64,000 nucleotides of DNA from Thermoanaerobaculum sp. (lineage in GTDB: Bacteria > Acidobacteriota > Thermoanaerobaculia > Multivoradales > UBA5704). A model generated the notes under the pieces. It was not told where the DNA came from, ran no database searches, and saw nothing but the letters and a program-made list of their open reading frames with translations. The DNA is taken from the NCBI GenBank assembly GCA_021154885.1, contig JAJKHS010000066.1, positions 25,219 through 89,218 on the forward strand, in the 5' to 3' direction. Position numbers and translations under genes: made by a program. Each line of letters starts with the position of its first letter. Position 1 is the stretch's first letter. Shown in pieces: positions 48,099 through 55,615 of the stretch.

Positions 48099-50645
48099 AT
48101 GGCTAACCCTCTGCGCAAACCTGAGCCCGAGCCCCAGCGCGAGCCGAACATCATCGGCAAGCCGTTCCGCCGTGTGGACGGCCGCGCCAAGGTGACGGGC
48201 GCCACGCGGTTCGCGGACGACCTCGCGTTCCCACGGATGTGCTTCGCCCGGCTGGTGCGCTCGACCGTGCCTCATGCGATCATCGTGTCGATCGATTTCT
48301 CGGAGGCGGAGAAGGTGCCGGGATATCTGGGCGCTTTGACCGGCGAGGAGGTTCCGATCCCCTTCGGCATCCTCCCCGTCTCGCAGGACGAGCACGCCCT
48401 CTGCCCGGACCGTGTCCGCTTCGTGGGCGATCCCGTCGTGGCCGTCGCGGCGGTCACGGAGGACGCAGCGTACGAGGCGGCTCTCCGGGTGAAGATCGAG
48501 TACGCGCCGCTGCCCACGATCTCTTCGGTCGAGGAGGCGCTCGCGACTCCCGAGCCGCGGATTCACGACTACGGCGACCACGGCAACATTCACAAAGTGG
48601 TCTCCATGACCTTCGGCGAGGTCGAAAAAGGTTTCGCAGAGGCGGACGAAATCTTCGAGGACGTGTTCTTCTACGAGGGGAACACCCATCTCCCCATGGA
48701 GCAGCACAGCGCGGTGGCCGTGCCCGAGGACGACGACCGGGTGACCCTCTACTCCTCCACCCAGACGCCGCACTACGTCCACCGCGCCCTCAGCAAGGTG
48801 CTGGAGCTGCCGGCCTCGCGCATCCGCGTCGTGGCGTGCTCCAACGGCGGCGGCTTCGGCGGCAAGAGCGATCCGTTCAATCATGAGATCGTGGTCGCCA
48901 AGCTGGCGTTGAAGCTCGGCCGGCCGGTGAAGATCACGCTCAGCCGCGAGGAGGTCTTCTATTGCCACCGCGGCCGCCACCCCGTGCTCATGGCGGTGAA
49001 GACGGGGATTAAAAAGGATGGAACGATCACCGCCCAGCGCCTGCGCACGGCCCTCGACGGCGGCGCCTACGGCAGCTACGGCGTGGCTTCCACTTATTAT
49101 ACGGGGGCCTTGCAGACGGTGACGTACAAGCTGCCCGCCTACGAGTTCCAGGGCGTGCGGGCGTTCACCAACAAGCCGCCGTGCGGTCCCAAGCGCGGCC
49201 ACGGCACGCCCCAGCCGCGCTTCGGTTTCGAGGTGCATCTCGACAAGATTGCCGTGGCTCTGGGAAAAAACCCGGCGGACCTGCGGCTCGGCATGCTCGC
49301 CGAGCCGGACACGGTGACGGCCAACTGGCTGAAGATCGGCTCCATGGGCCTGCGCCAGTGCATCGAGGCCGTAGTCGCGGGGAGCGGCTTCCGCGAGCGC
49401 TGGGGCCAGCTCCCTGAAGGGCGCGGCCTGGGTCTCGCCTGCGGCTCGTACCTCTGCGGCGCGGGCCTCCCCATCTATTGGAACCACATGCCGCAGTCGG
49501 GTGTAATGTTAAAACTCGACCGCTCGGGCGGCGTCGCCGTTTTCTGCGGCGAGTCCGAGATCGGCCAGGGATCGGACTCCATCCTCGCCGCCGTGGTGGC
49601 CGAAGTGCTGGGCGTCGCGCTCGGCGACATCCGCCTCTGCGTGGCGGACACGGACCTGACGCCCGTCGATCTCGGCAGCTACTCCTCGCGCGTCACGCTG
49701 ATGGTCGGCAACGCCGCGCTCCAGGCCGCCGAGCGGGCGCGGGAGCTCATCGCCCAGGCCGTCTCGCAGCAGCTCGAAGTCCCTCAATCAAGATTGGTCT
49801 TCGCCGAGCGGCGGGTGTTCGACGCCGAGGAGCCCGACAAGGGGCTCACTTTCCAGGACGCGGTGATTGCCACGGAGGCCCGCTTCGGCACGCTCGCTAC
49901 CACCGGGAGCTACATCCCGCCGCGCTCTCCGGGGCGCTATCGGGGCGCGGGCGTCGGCCCCTCCCCCGCCTACTCCTACACGGCGTCGGTGGTGGAGGTC
50001 GAGGTCGATCCCTTGACCGGGCTGTGGAATCCCGTCCACGTCTGGATCGCTCACGACGTCGGAAAATCGCTCAATCCCGTGCTGGTGCTGGGCCAGGTCG
50101 AGGGAAGCGTCTACATGGGCTTGGGCGAGGTGATGATGGAAGAGCAGGCCTTCCGCCGCCTGCCGCGCCACCTCTCGAACGCCCTGGTGCACAAACACCC
50201 GTCGATCCTGGAATATAAAAGCCCGACTTTCCTGGACATGCCGCCGGTGACCACCTACCTGATCGAAGATCCCGATCCGCAGGGTCCCTTCGGTGCCAAG
50301 GAGGTGGGCCAGGGGCCGCTGCTGCCGATCATGCCAGCGGTGGCGAACGCGATCTGGGACGCCGTCGGCGTGCGCGTCGATCAGGTGCCGATCCATCCGC
50401 ACATGGTGCTGCGGGCGCTGGAGGCCAAGACCAAGGGTCACGAGCCGCGCTTCGGCCCCAAGCGCTTCCCCGACGTGGACTTCGGAGAAAACCTGATCGT
50501 TCCCACCCCCGAGCAGGGCGGCGACGGCAAGGCCATCAACGATTACAAGGAGACGCTGCGGGCCGGGATGCGCTCCGCGTCCGGGACGATGATGTCGCGC
50601 GAGGAGGCGCTCAAGAAGAAGAAGCTGGGGGCGCTGACGACATGA
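48099..50645 (+). CDS. hcrA: Molybdenum hydroxylase large subunit (HcrA-like)
   Basis: 848 residues of the xanthine-dehydrogenase superfamily. Landmarks: KPFRRVDGRAKVTGATRFAD, CARLVRSTVPHA-like N-terminal region, NTHLPMEQHSAVAVPEDDDR, SNGGGFGGKSDPFNHEIVVA with EEVFYCHRGRHPVLM, and CGESEIGQGSDSILAAVVAE. Near the end GAKEVGQGPLLPIMPAVANA has Gln where the superfamily normally has its catalytic Glu (GVGE). The set of three subunits and their order match 4-hydroxybenzoyl-CoA reductase; exact substrate is inference. AAGG lies 8 nt before ATG. Confidence 0.88.
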   Translation: MANPLRKPEPEPQREPNIIGKPFRRVDGRAKVTGATRFADDLAFPRMCFARLVRSTVPHAIIVSIDFSEAEKVPGYLGALTGEEVPIPFGILPVSQDEHALCPDRVRFVGDPVVAVAAVTEDAAYEAALRVKIEYAPLPTISSVEEALATPEPRIHDYGDHGNIHKVVSMTFGEVEKGFAEADEIFEDVFFYEGNTHLPMEQHSAVAVPEDDDRVTLYSSTQTPHYVHRALSKVLELPASRIRVVACSNGGGFGGKSDPFNHEIVVAKLALKLGRPVKITLSREEVFYCHRGRHPVLMAVKTGIKKDGTITAQRLRTALDGGAYGSYGVASTYYTGALQTVTYKLPAYEFQGVRAFTNKPPCGPKRGHGTPQPRFGFEVHLDKIAVALGKNPADLRLGMLAEPDTVTANWLKIGSMGLRQCIEAVVAGSGFRERWGQLPEGRGLGLACGSYLCGAGLPIYWNHMPQSGVMLKLDRSGGVAVFCGESEIGQGSDSILAAVVAEVLGVALGDIRLCVADTDLTPVDLGSYSSRVTLMVGNAALQAAERARELIAQAVSQQLEVPQSRLVFAERRVFDAEEPDKGLTFQDAVIATEARFGTLATTGSYIPPRSPGRYRGAGVGPSPAYSYTASVVEVEVDPLTGLWNPVHVWIAHDVGKSLNPVLVLGQVEGSVYMGLGEVMMEEQAFRRLPRHLSNALVHKHPSILEYKSPTFLDMPPVTTYLIEDPDPQGPFGAKEVGQGPLLPIMPAVANAIWDAVGVRVDQVPIHPHMVLRALEAKTKGHEPRFGPKRFPDVDFGENLIVPTPEQGGDGKAINDYKETLRAGMRSASGTMMSREEALKKKKLGALTT

Positions 50646-50667
50646 GGCTTCCTTCCCCCTCCCAAGA

Positions 50668-50807
50668 CCCTCATCACCCCGGCCCTCTTCTCCCGCCCCC
50701 TCCCACCCACCCTCACCGGGAGAAGAGGGAGACCAGCAAGGCCGCTCCAACCGGGTTCCCCTCTCCCGGTTGGGGGGAGGGGGCGGGAGAGGGGACAGGG
50801 GTGAGGG
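50668..50807. repeat. Inverted intergenic repeat between hcrA and hcrB
   Basis: The left arm contains CCCTCATCACCCCGG and CTCCCGCCCCCTCCC; the right arm holds GGGGGAGGGGGCGGGAG and CAGGGGTGAGGG, its approximate reverse complement. The spacer has a second small hairpin (CCAACCGGG/CCCGGTTGG). The element could fold strongly in the mRNA between two subunits of one enzyme. The half-element inside hcrC is related. Confidence 0.75.
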
Positions 50808-50846
50808 TTTCGGGCGGGGGGAAGAAATGGGACAAGGAATAAAGCT

Positions 50847-51923
50847 ATGCTGAGACTCCCCCAATTCCGATATATTCGCGCCAGGAGCCTCGCGGAGGCC
50901 GGAGCCGTCCTCACCGGCGAGGGCGCCGCCGAGGGCGAGATCGTCCGTCTGGTCGCCGGCGGCACCGACCTGTGGCCCAACCTGAAGCGCCGGAACCAGA
51001 AGGCGCAGACCGTGGTGAGCGTCATGAGTATTCCCGGGCTCTCCGGCATCCACGCCAACGGCGAGGTGCGCATCGGCGCCACCACCCTGCTGGACGACGT
51101 GGCGCGCCATCCGGCCGTGCGCCAGCGCTTCCCCGCCTTCGCAACGGCGGTCCATTCGATCTCCTCTCCGCCCCTGCGCAACATGGGGACGATCGGCGGC
51201 AACCTCTGCGTGGACACGCGCTGCACCTACTACAACCAGACCGAGGAGTGGCGCCGGTCGATCGATTACTGCATGAAGGAGGAGGGGACGATCTGCTGGG
51301 TGGCCACCAGCTCGCCCCGTTGCTGGGCCCACACCGCCTCCGACTCGGCGCCCATGGCCTGCGCGCTGGGAGCTCGCGCGCGGCTCGTCTCGGCGCAGGG
51401 CGAGCGGGCGATCCCGGTTGAAAACCTTTTCCGCGACGATGGCATCGACTATCTCGCCAAGCGACCGGACGAGATCCTCACCGACCTCCTCCTCCCCGTC
51501 GAAGCCGCGTCGGACCGCTGCGGCACCGCCTTCTGGAAGCTCCGCCGCCGGGGCTCCATCGACTTCGCCGTCCTCTCCGCCGCCGCCGCTCTGTGGACCG
51601 ATCCTGCGGGAGCAATCACCCGCGCCCGCCTCTATCTCGGAGCCGTCTCCTCCGCCCCCCTGGCCGTGCCGGAAGCGGAGAGCCTCCTCGTAGGGAAGAC
51701 GCCCACTCCGGACCTCCTCGCCGAAGCCGCCAAGCTCGCCCGCAAGGCGGCGACGCCCATGGACAACACCGATTTCCAAACCCAATGGCGCGGCGCCATG
51801 GTCCAGCGCTACACTGAAGCCGCCCTGCGCGAGGCCGCCGGGCTGCCGGTGGAGCGGCTGGCGCCGAAGCATGAACTGTTTGGCGGAGTCACCACTGCCG
51901 CTCCGTCGCCACTGAGTGGCTGA
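50847..51923 (+). CDS. hcrB: Molybdenum hydroxylase FAD subunit with extra Fe-S loop (HcrB-like)
   Basis: 358 residues. The FAD-binding fold is shown by VRLVAGGTDLWPNLKRR and LRNMGTIGGNLCVDTRC. Between the FAD motifs is an insertion with four to five Cys: NLCVDTRC, IDYCMKEEGTICWVATSSPR and RCWAHTASDSAPMACALGA. Such a loop holds an additional [4Fe-4S] cluster in 4-hydroxybenzoyl-CoA reductase and is absent from ordinary FAD subunits. AAGGA lies 8 nt before ATG. Its 3' end overlaps the convergent AIM24 gene by 35 bp. Confidence 0.85.
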   Translation: MLRLPQFRYIRARSLAEAGAVLTGEGAAEGEIVRLVAGGTDLWPNLKRRNQKAQTVVSVMSIPGLSGIHANGEVRIGATTLLDDVARHPAVRQRFPAFATAVHSISSPPLRNMGTIGGNLCVDTRCTYYNQTEEWRRSIDYCMKEEGTICWVATSSPRCWAHTASDSAPMACALGARARLVSAQGERAIPVENLFRDDGIDYLAKRPDEILTDLLLPVEAASDRCGTAFWKLRRRGSIDFAVLSAAAALWTDPAGAITRARLYLGAVSSAPLAVPEAESLLVGKTPTPDLLAEAAKLARKAATPMDNTDFQTQWRGAMVQRYTEAALREAAGLPVERLAPKHELFGGVTTAAPSPLSG

Positions 51924-52791
51924 CGATCGTGCGGCCGTTGTCCTCGAGCGGCTCGAAGGCGGATTGGATGGCGACGCGGCCCGGACCGTGGAGGCGGAGC
52001 CAGAGATAGCGGTCGCCCCACGAACGCCAGGAGCGCCAGGAGCCGGCCGGGCGCTCGATGTGGAGCTGCATGTTGACCGTGGTGTCCTTGAAGAGGAAGG
52101 CCGTCGGCTTGACCAGGATCGTCTGCCCAGGCTGCAGGGTGCGGACGAAGACGTTGCCCGCGGCATGGAGGAGCAGCAGGCCAGGCACCGATTGCGATTG
52201 GAAACGATCGAGCAACATGCCGAGCGGGTAGTGGGTCTCCGTCTCGTTCCCCTCCCGCGTGGAGAACCAGACGTTGGACTGGAACCAGTCGTAGGTGACC
52301 GAGCCCGTGGCCACCATGAAGAGGTGCTCGCGCACGTCGATCGCCTGGCCCGGCTGGAGCGGCAGGGCGATCATCTCGCCCGGGGCGTCGCGCGAGAAGG
52401 CGATGCGCCCCGGCCCTTCGGCCTGCGTCATGATCAACGGCATCCCCGCCAGCATTCGTTTCCAAGCGCCCTTGAGCGACATCGCCGTGACCTTGACCTG
52501 GGTGTCCATCCACAGCAGGACGTGGTGGGAGAAGTAGACGCGATCAGCGGCGGCGAGGCTCACGTCCGCCACCGGCACGTAGGTGCCTTCGATCTGGCAG
52601 GTGGAGTGGCCGAACTGGAGCTTCGCCATGTCGCGGCGGCCGGGCAGCTCCGACCAGCCGGAACGGGAGACCACGGCGCGCACGTCGATCGCCGCCCCGC
52701 ACGCCGGGCAGGAGAGGCTGCTGCCGTCGCTCGCGAGGCCGCACCAGGAGCAGGTGTAGGAACGCCCAGCGGATCCCGCCTCAGGATTCAT
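51889..52791 (-). CDS. AIM24/TIGR00266-like protein with N-terminal zinc ribbon (paralog 2)
   Basis: 300 residues. A zinc ribbon at the N-terminus (YTCSWCGLASDGSSLSCPAC) precedes an AIM24-type beta-barrel: VYFSHHVLLWMDTQVKVTAM, AWKRMLAGMPLIMTQAEGPG, RIAFSRDAPGEMIALPLQPG, VPGLLLLHAAGNVFVRTLQP and GPGRVAIQSAF. The biochemical role of this family is unknown. Its start is 12 bp after the paralog's stop, so both are one transcript, apparently continuing from the RiPP-precursor genes upstream. Confidence 0.85.
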   Translation of the reverse strand: MNPEAGSAGRSYTCSWCGLASDGSSLSCPACGAAIDVRAVVSRSGWSELPGRRDMAKLQFGHSTCQIEGTYVPVADVSLAAADRVYFSHHVLLWMDTQVKVTAMSLKGAWKRMLAGMPLIMTQAEGPGRIAFSRDAPGEMIALPLQPGQAIDVREHLFMVATGSVTYDWFQSNVWFSTREGNETETHYPLGMLLDRFQSQSVPGLLLLHAAGNVFVRTLQPGQTILVKPTAFLFKDTTVNMQLHIERPAGSWRSWRSWGDRYLWLRLHGPGRVAIQSAFEPLEDNGRTIVSHSVATERQW

Positions 52792-52803
52792 CGCGCTCTC
52801 CCC

Positions 52804-53637
52804 TCACTCTGTGGCGTGGTGGACGTACATGGACTGGATGCCGACGCGGCCGGGGCCGGTCATGCGCGCGAGGTTCATGCTGGTGCCGCCGAAGAAGCCG
52901 CTGGTCAGCTTGATCGGCTCGACGTCCATCTTCACCCCGGAGTCTTTGTAAAGGAAGGCTCCGGGCTCGACCAGAATGCTCTCACCGGGTTTGAGGGTGC
53001 GCTCGAAAACGTTGCCATAGCCGTGCAGCAACAGCAGGCCGGGCGCGCTGGTGGTGACGAAGCGGTCCATGAACATCCCCTGCCCGCCGAAGAGGATGTT
53101 GCGCAGTCCCTTGATCCGCAGGAAGGTGTAGTCGATGGTGTGGGAGGCGAGCAGGAAGGCGTGCTCGCGCACGTCGAGCTCCATGCCGGGATGGAGCGGC
53201 AGCACCACCAGCTCGCCAGTGGCGTCGCGCGAGAAGGCGACGCGCCCGGGGCCATGGGCGACGCTGATGATGAACGGCATGCCGGCCAGCGCGCGCTTGA
53301 CGCCGCCGGTCAGCGGCAGGACGCTCATCCGCGTCGCGTCGTCCTTCCACAGCAGCACGTGGTGCTCGAAGAAGACCGAATCGCCCTGCCCCAGGTTGAT
53401 CTCGGCCACCGGCACGATCTCCCCTTCCACCTGGCAGGTGCTGGTACCGAACTGGATCTCGGTCATGTCGCGGATGCGCGGCGCCTCGCGCCATCCCGAG
53501 TCGCTGACCAGGTTTTTGACGTCGAGCGGCGCGCCGCACGACCGGCAGGCGGTCGCCGTACCCGGATTCTGGCTCTTGCACCACTGGCATTCGATGCGGA
53601 CGAGCGGATCGCTCGCGGACGGCTGGGGCTCGGTCAT
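52804..53637 (-). CDS. AIM24/TIGR00266-like protein with N-terminal zinc ribbon (paralog 1)
   Basis: 277 residues. The ribbon (IECQWCKSQNPGTATACRSC) and barrel (VFFEHHVLLWKDDATRMSVL, RALAGMPFIISVAHGPG, RVAFSRDATGELVVLPLHPG, APGLLLLHGYGNVFERTLKP, GPGRVGIQSMY) align throughout with the downstream copy. The two differ most in the ribbon spacing and the DREH/DVREHAFL region. It lies 102 bp after a double-glycine peptide gene, same strand. A role in handling that peptide is speculation. Confidence 0.85.
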   Translation of the reverse strand: MTEPQPSASDPLVRIECQWCKSQNPGTATACRSCGAPLDVKNLVSDSGWREAPRIRDMTEIQFGTSTCQVEGEIVPVAEINLGQGDSVFFEHHVLLWKDDATRMSVLPLTGGVKRALAGMPFIISVAHGPGRVAFSRDATGELVVLPLHPGMELDVREHAFLLASHTIDYTFLRIKGLRNILFGGQGMFMDRFVTTSAPGLLLLHGYGNVFERTLKPGESILVEPGAFLYKDSGVKMDVEPIKLTSGFFGGTSMNLARMTGPGRVGIQSMYVHHATE

Positions 53638-53739
53638 CGCGCATCCCCCTCCCTGGCTTTCAAGTCTACGACAAAAGGGGGGCGCCGCACCGGCTCCCCG
53701 GCGAGCCGTTCACCGGGGACCGGTGACCTCCTCACGCTC

Positions 53740-53898
53740 CTAGCACAGGCCCGGGTGGCACGAAGCGGTGTGGCACCTGCAGGTGTTGACGCCCGAATCC
53801 GGAAGGGCGCTGCCGCCCTCCACGTCCTTCATCTCGGAGCCCGACAGGTTGCGCAGCGTCTCTTTGGCCAGGACGATCTTCTTGAGCTGTTTCTTCAT
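53740..53898 (-). CDS. RiPP precursor peptide A, double-glycine leader
   Basis: 52 residues. The leader KKQLKKIVLAKETLRNLSGS and EMKDVEGG match the class I lanthipeptide-type leader style known from Bacteroidota and relatives (KKxLxKETLxxLxxxEMxxVxGG). The 22-residue core SALPDSGVNTCRCHTASCHP ends GLC and is rich in Ser, Thr and four Cys (CxC-x4-C-x4-C). The ribosome site GGGGAG is weakly placed 8 nt before ATG. It is 17 bp downstream of precursor B. No LanB or LanC-like enzyme is in the window, so the modification type is open. Confidence 0.8.
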   Translation of the reverse strand: MKKQLKKIVLAKETLRNLSGSEMKDVEGGSALPDSGVNTCRCHTASCHPGLC

Positions 53899-53915
53899 GG
53901 CGTTTTCTCCCCGGA

Positions 53916-54077
53916 TCAGCAGAATCCCGGATGTTGGCAGGAAAGGGTGGGGCACCTGCAGGAGTTGAACTGCGTGTTCGGGAAGGCGCCGCCGCCTTCC
54001 ACGTCCTTCATCTCGGAACCGGACAGGCTGCACAGCGTCTCCCTGGCCAGGACGATCTTCTTGAGCTGCTTCTTCAT
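53916..54077 (-). CDS. RiPP precursor peptide B, double-glycine leader
   Basis: 53 residues. Its leader is nearly the same as that of precursor A (KKQLKKIVLARETLCSLSGS, EMKDVEGG) while the core differs: GAFPNTQFNSCRCPTLSCQH ending PGFC. The shared Cys pattern is C-R-C-x4-C, then P-G-x-C at the end. Conserved leader with variable core is the expected signature of a tandem RiPP family. The gene is too short to be obvious; its frame is supported by the repeat of the leader and stop position. Confidence 0.8.
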   Translation of the reverse strand: MKKQLKKIVLARETLCSLSGSEMKDVEGGGAFPNTQFNSCRCPTLSCQHPGFC

Positions 54078-54178
54078 GGCGCTTTCTCCCCGCGGCCCTT
54101 CGCCCGCTGCGGCGACATGCCGGGAGCGGCGACCGCTAAAAGAAGAGTGCCGGCCGGCGGCGAGAACCGGACCCGGGG

Positions 54179-55615
54179 TCAGGCCGAGCCGGCGAACAGC
54201 GCGTGGAATCCCAGGTGCAGGGGCCGCTCCAGGGGCAGCACGGCCACCGGTCCGGCGGCGACGTCGAAGGCGTCGAACACGAGGAAGGCGCTCTCCCCTC
54301 TCTCCGCGTCGAAGCGCTGGCAGATCACCGCACCACCACCAGCCGGATTCGGAGCGAAGGCGGGCTCGCCGCCCAGGTAGTGCCCCGGCGGCGCCTGCCA
54401 GACCTCGACCCGCTCCGGATGGGCCCAGGAGGCGTGGACCACCTGGTCGAAGGTCTTGCGGCCGGGGCGGCCGGTGTGCGAGATGCCCAGCATCCAGAAG
54501 TCCTCGTAGGGGCGGCCCGCGAGCTCGGGGTCGATGGCCGGGAAGTCGGGCGCGCGCTCGTAGGCGATCTCGCGGCGGTCCACGAGGGCGCCGGTGCTGA
54601 GGTCCACGGTCAGGCGGACGGGGCGGCCCGGGGCGACGTCGGGGAACAGGTCGGGGACGCTGTACTGATCGTAGACGGGGCGGTCGAGCTCGAGGACGTC
54701 GACGATCAGGCGATCGGCGTCGGCGGGGTCCTCGAAGGCGTTGATGCCGTGGAGGACGTAGCGCTCGCCCACCGGCACGGAGGCCACGGCCTCGCCGTCA
54801 TCCCGGCGGGCGACGAGCAGACGGCTCCCCCGCTCCGGCTCCCAGCGCAGGGAGTCGAGCAGGGTGCGCCCGTCGCGCAGCGCCTCCATGTCCAGCCAAT
54901 AGGGGCCGAGGAAGAAGGCCACGTGCCGGCCGGCCAGGCAGAAATCGTGGAGCGAGCGGGGCTCCGGCAGGGCCAGCCGCCGGCGATAGATCAGCCCGCC
55001 GCCGGCGTCGAACCGGTAGAGGTTGAGGCTCGGCTGGACGGCGGAGAAGGAGACGCCGAAGTTGAAGAGCTCGCCCGTCGCGGGGTCGATCTTCGGGTGG
55101 GCGGCGAAGGGGCTCAAGGGGTTCAGGGCACCGCCGAAGCCGTAAACGCCGCGGGTCTCCAGGGTGTCCGGGTCGAGCTCCCAGGGCAGTCCCTGCTCGC
55201 CGAAGGCCAGGAGGGCGTCGCCGAAGGGGTAGAGGCTGACGTTCAACGGCGACTCCAGGGCGATGCCTCGCACCAGCCGGTCGCCCGGGAAGGAGGTGCC
55301 GAAGGCGCGATAGAGAGCGCGGCCGGCCGCCTCTTCCTCGACGAGCTTGGTGCCGCGGACGAAGCGGGCGGTGAGGTGGACGCCGGCAGTCTGCGGATCG
55401 TCGAAGCGGAGGGCGCAGACCATGCCGTCGCCGTCCAGCCAGTGCCGGTAGCGCACGTCGCCGCGGGTAAAGCGGGCGGGGCCGTTGAGATAGTAGGTGC
55501 CGCGCAGGAAGGCGGGGACCTCCCCCTCGACCCGCAGCCGCTCAGCCGTGCGTTCGGCCGGGACGAAAGAGAAGGCCCGCTCCAGCCCCGGGGCGTGATC
55601 GGGAGCCTCGCTCAA
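54179..55615 (-). CDS. Carotenoid-cleavage-type oxygenase (RPE65 family)
   Basis: About 478 residues from TTG 55615, which overlaps the stop of the halogenase-like gene (TTGA). Four iron-binding His positions fit the family: SPFAAHPKIDPATGEL, RSLHDFCLAGRHVAFFLGPY, YVLHGINAFEDPADADRLIV and LERPLHLGFHALFAG. EVPAFLRGTYYLNGP at the N-terminus and YRHWLDGDGMVCALRF are also family blocks. The Fe(II) enzyme splits conjugated polyene double bonds. In this locus it could act on the polyketide chain made by the ketosynthase pair (inference). Confidence 0.9.
   Translation of the reverse strand: MSEAPDHAPGLERAFSFVPAERTAERLRVEGEVPAFLRGTYYLNGPARFTRGDVRYRHWLDGDGMVCALRFDDPQTAGVHLTARFVRGTKLVEEEAAGRALYRAFGTSFPGDRLVRGIALESPLNVSLYPFGDALLAFGEQGLPWELDPDTLETRGVYGFGGALNPLSPFAAHPKIDPATGELFNFGVSFSAVQPSLNLYRFDAGGGLIYRRRLALPEPRSLHDFCLAGRHVAFFLGPYWLDMEALRDGRTLLDSLRWEPERGSRLLVARRDDGEAVASVPVGERYVLHGINAFEDPADADRLIVDVLELDRPVYDQYSVPDLFPDVAPGRPVRLTVDLSTGALVDRREIAYERAPDFPAIDPELAGRPYEDFWMLGISHTGRPGRKTFDQVVHASWAHPERVEVWQAPPGHYLGGEPAFAPNPAGGGAVICQRFDAERGESAFLVFDAFDVAAGPVAVLPLERPLHLGFHALFAGSA

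Noticed and set aside
51889..53637. Lanthipeptide-modifying enzymes in the two genes after the precursors
   Set aside because: Both show the AIM24 barrel and a zinc ribbon, not LanB, LanC or LanM motifs.
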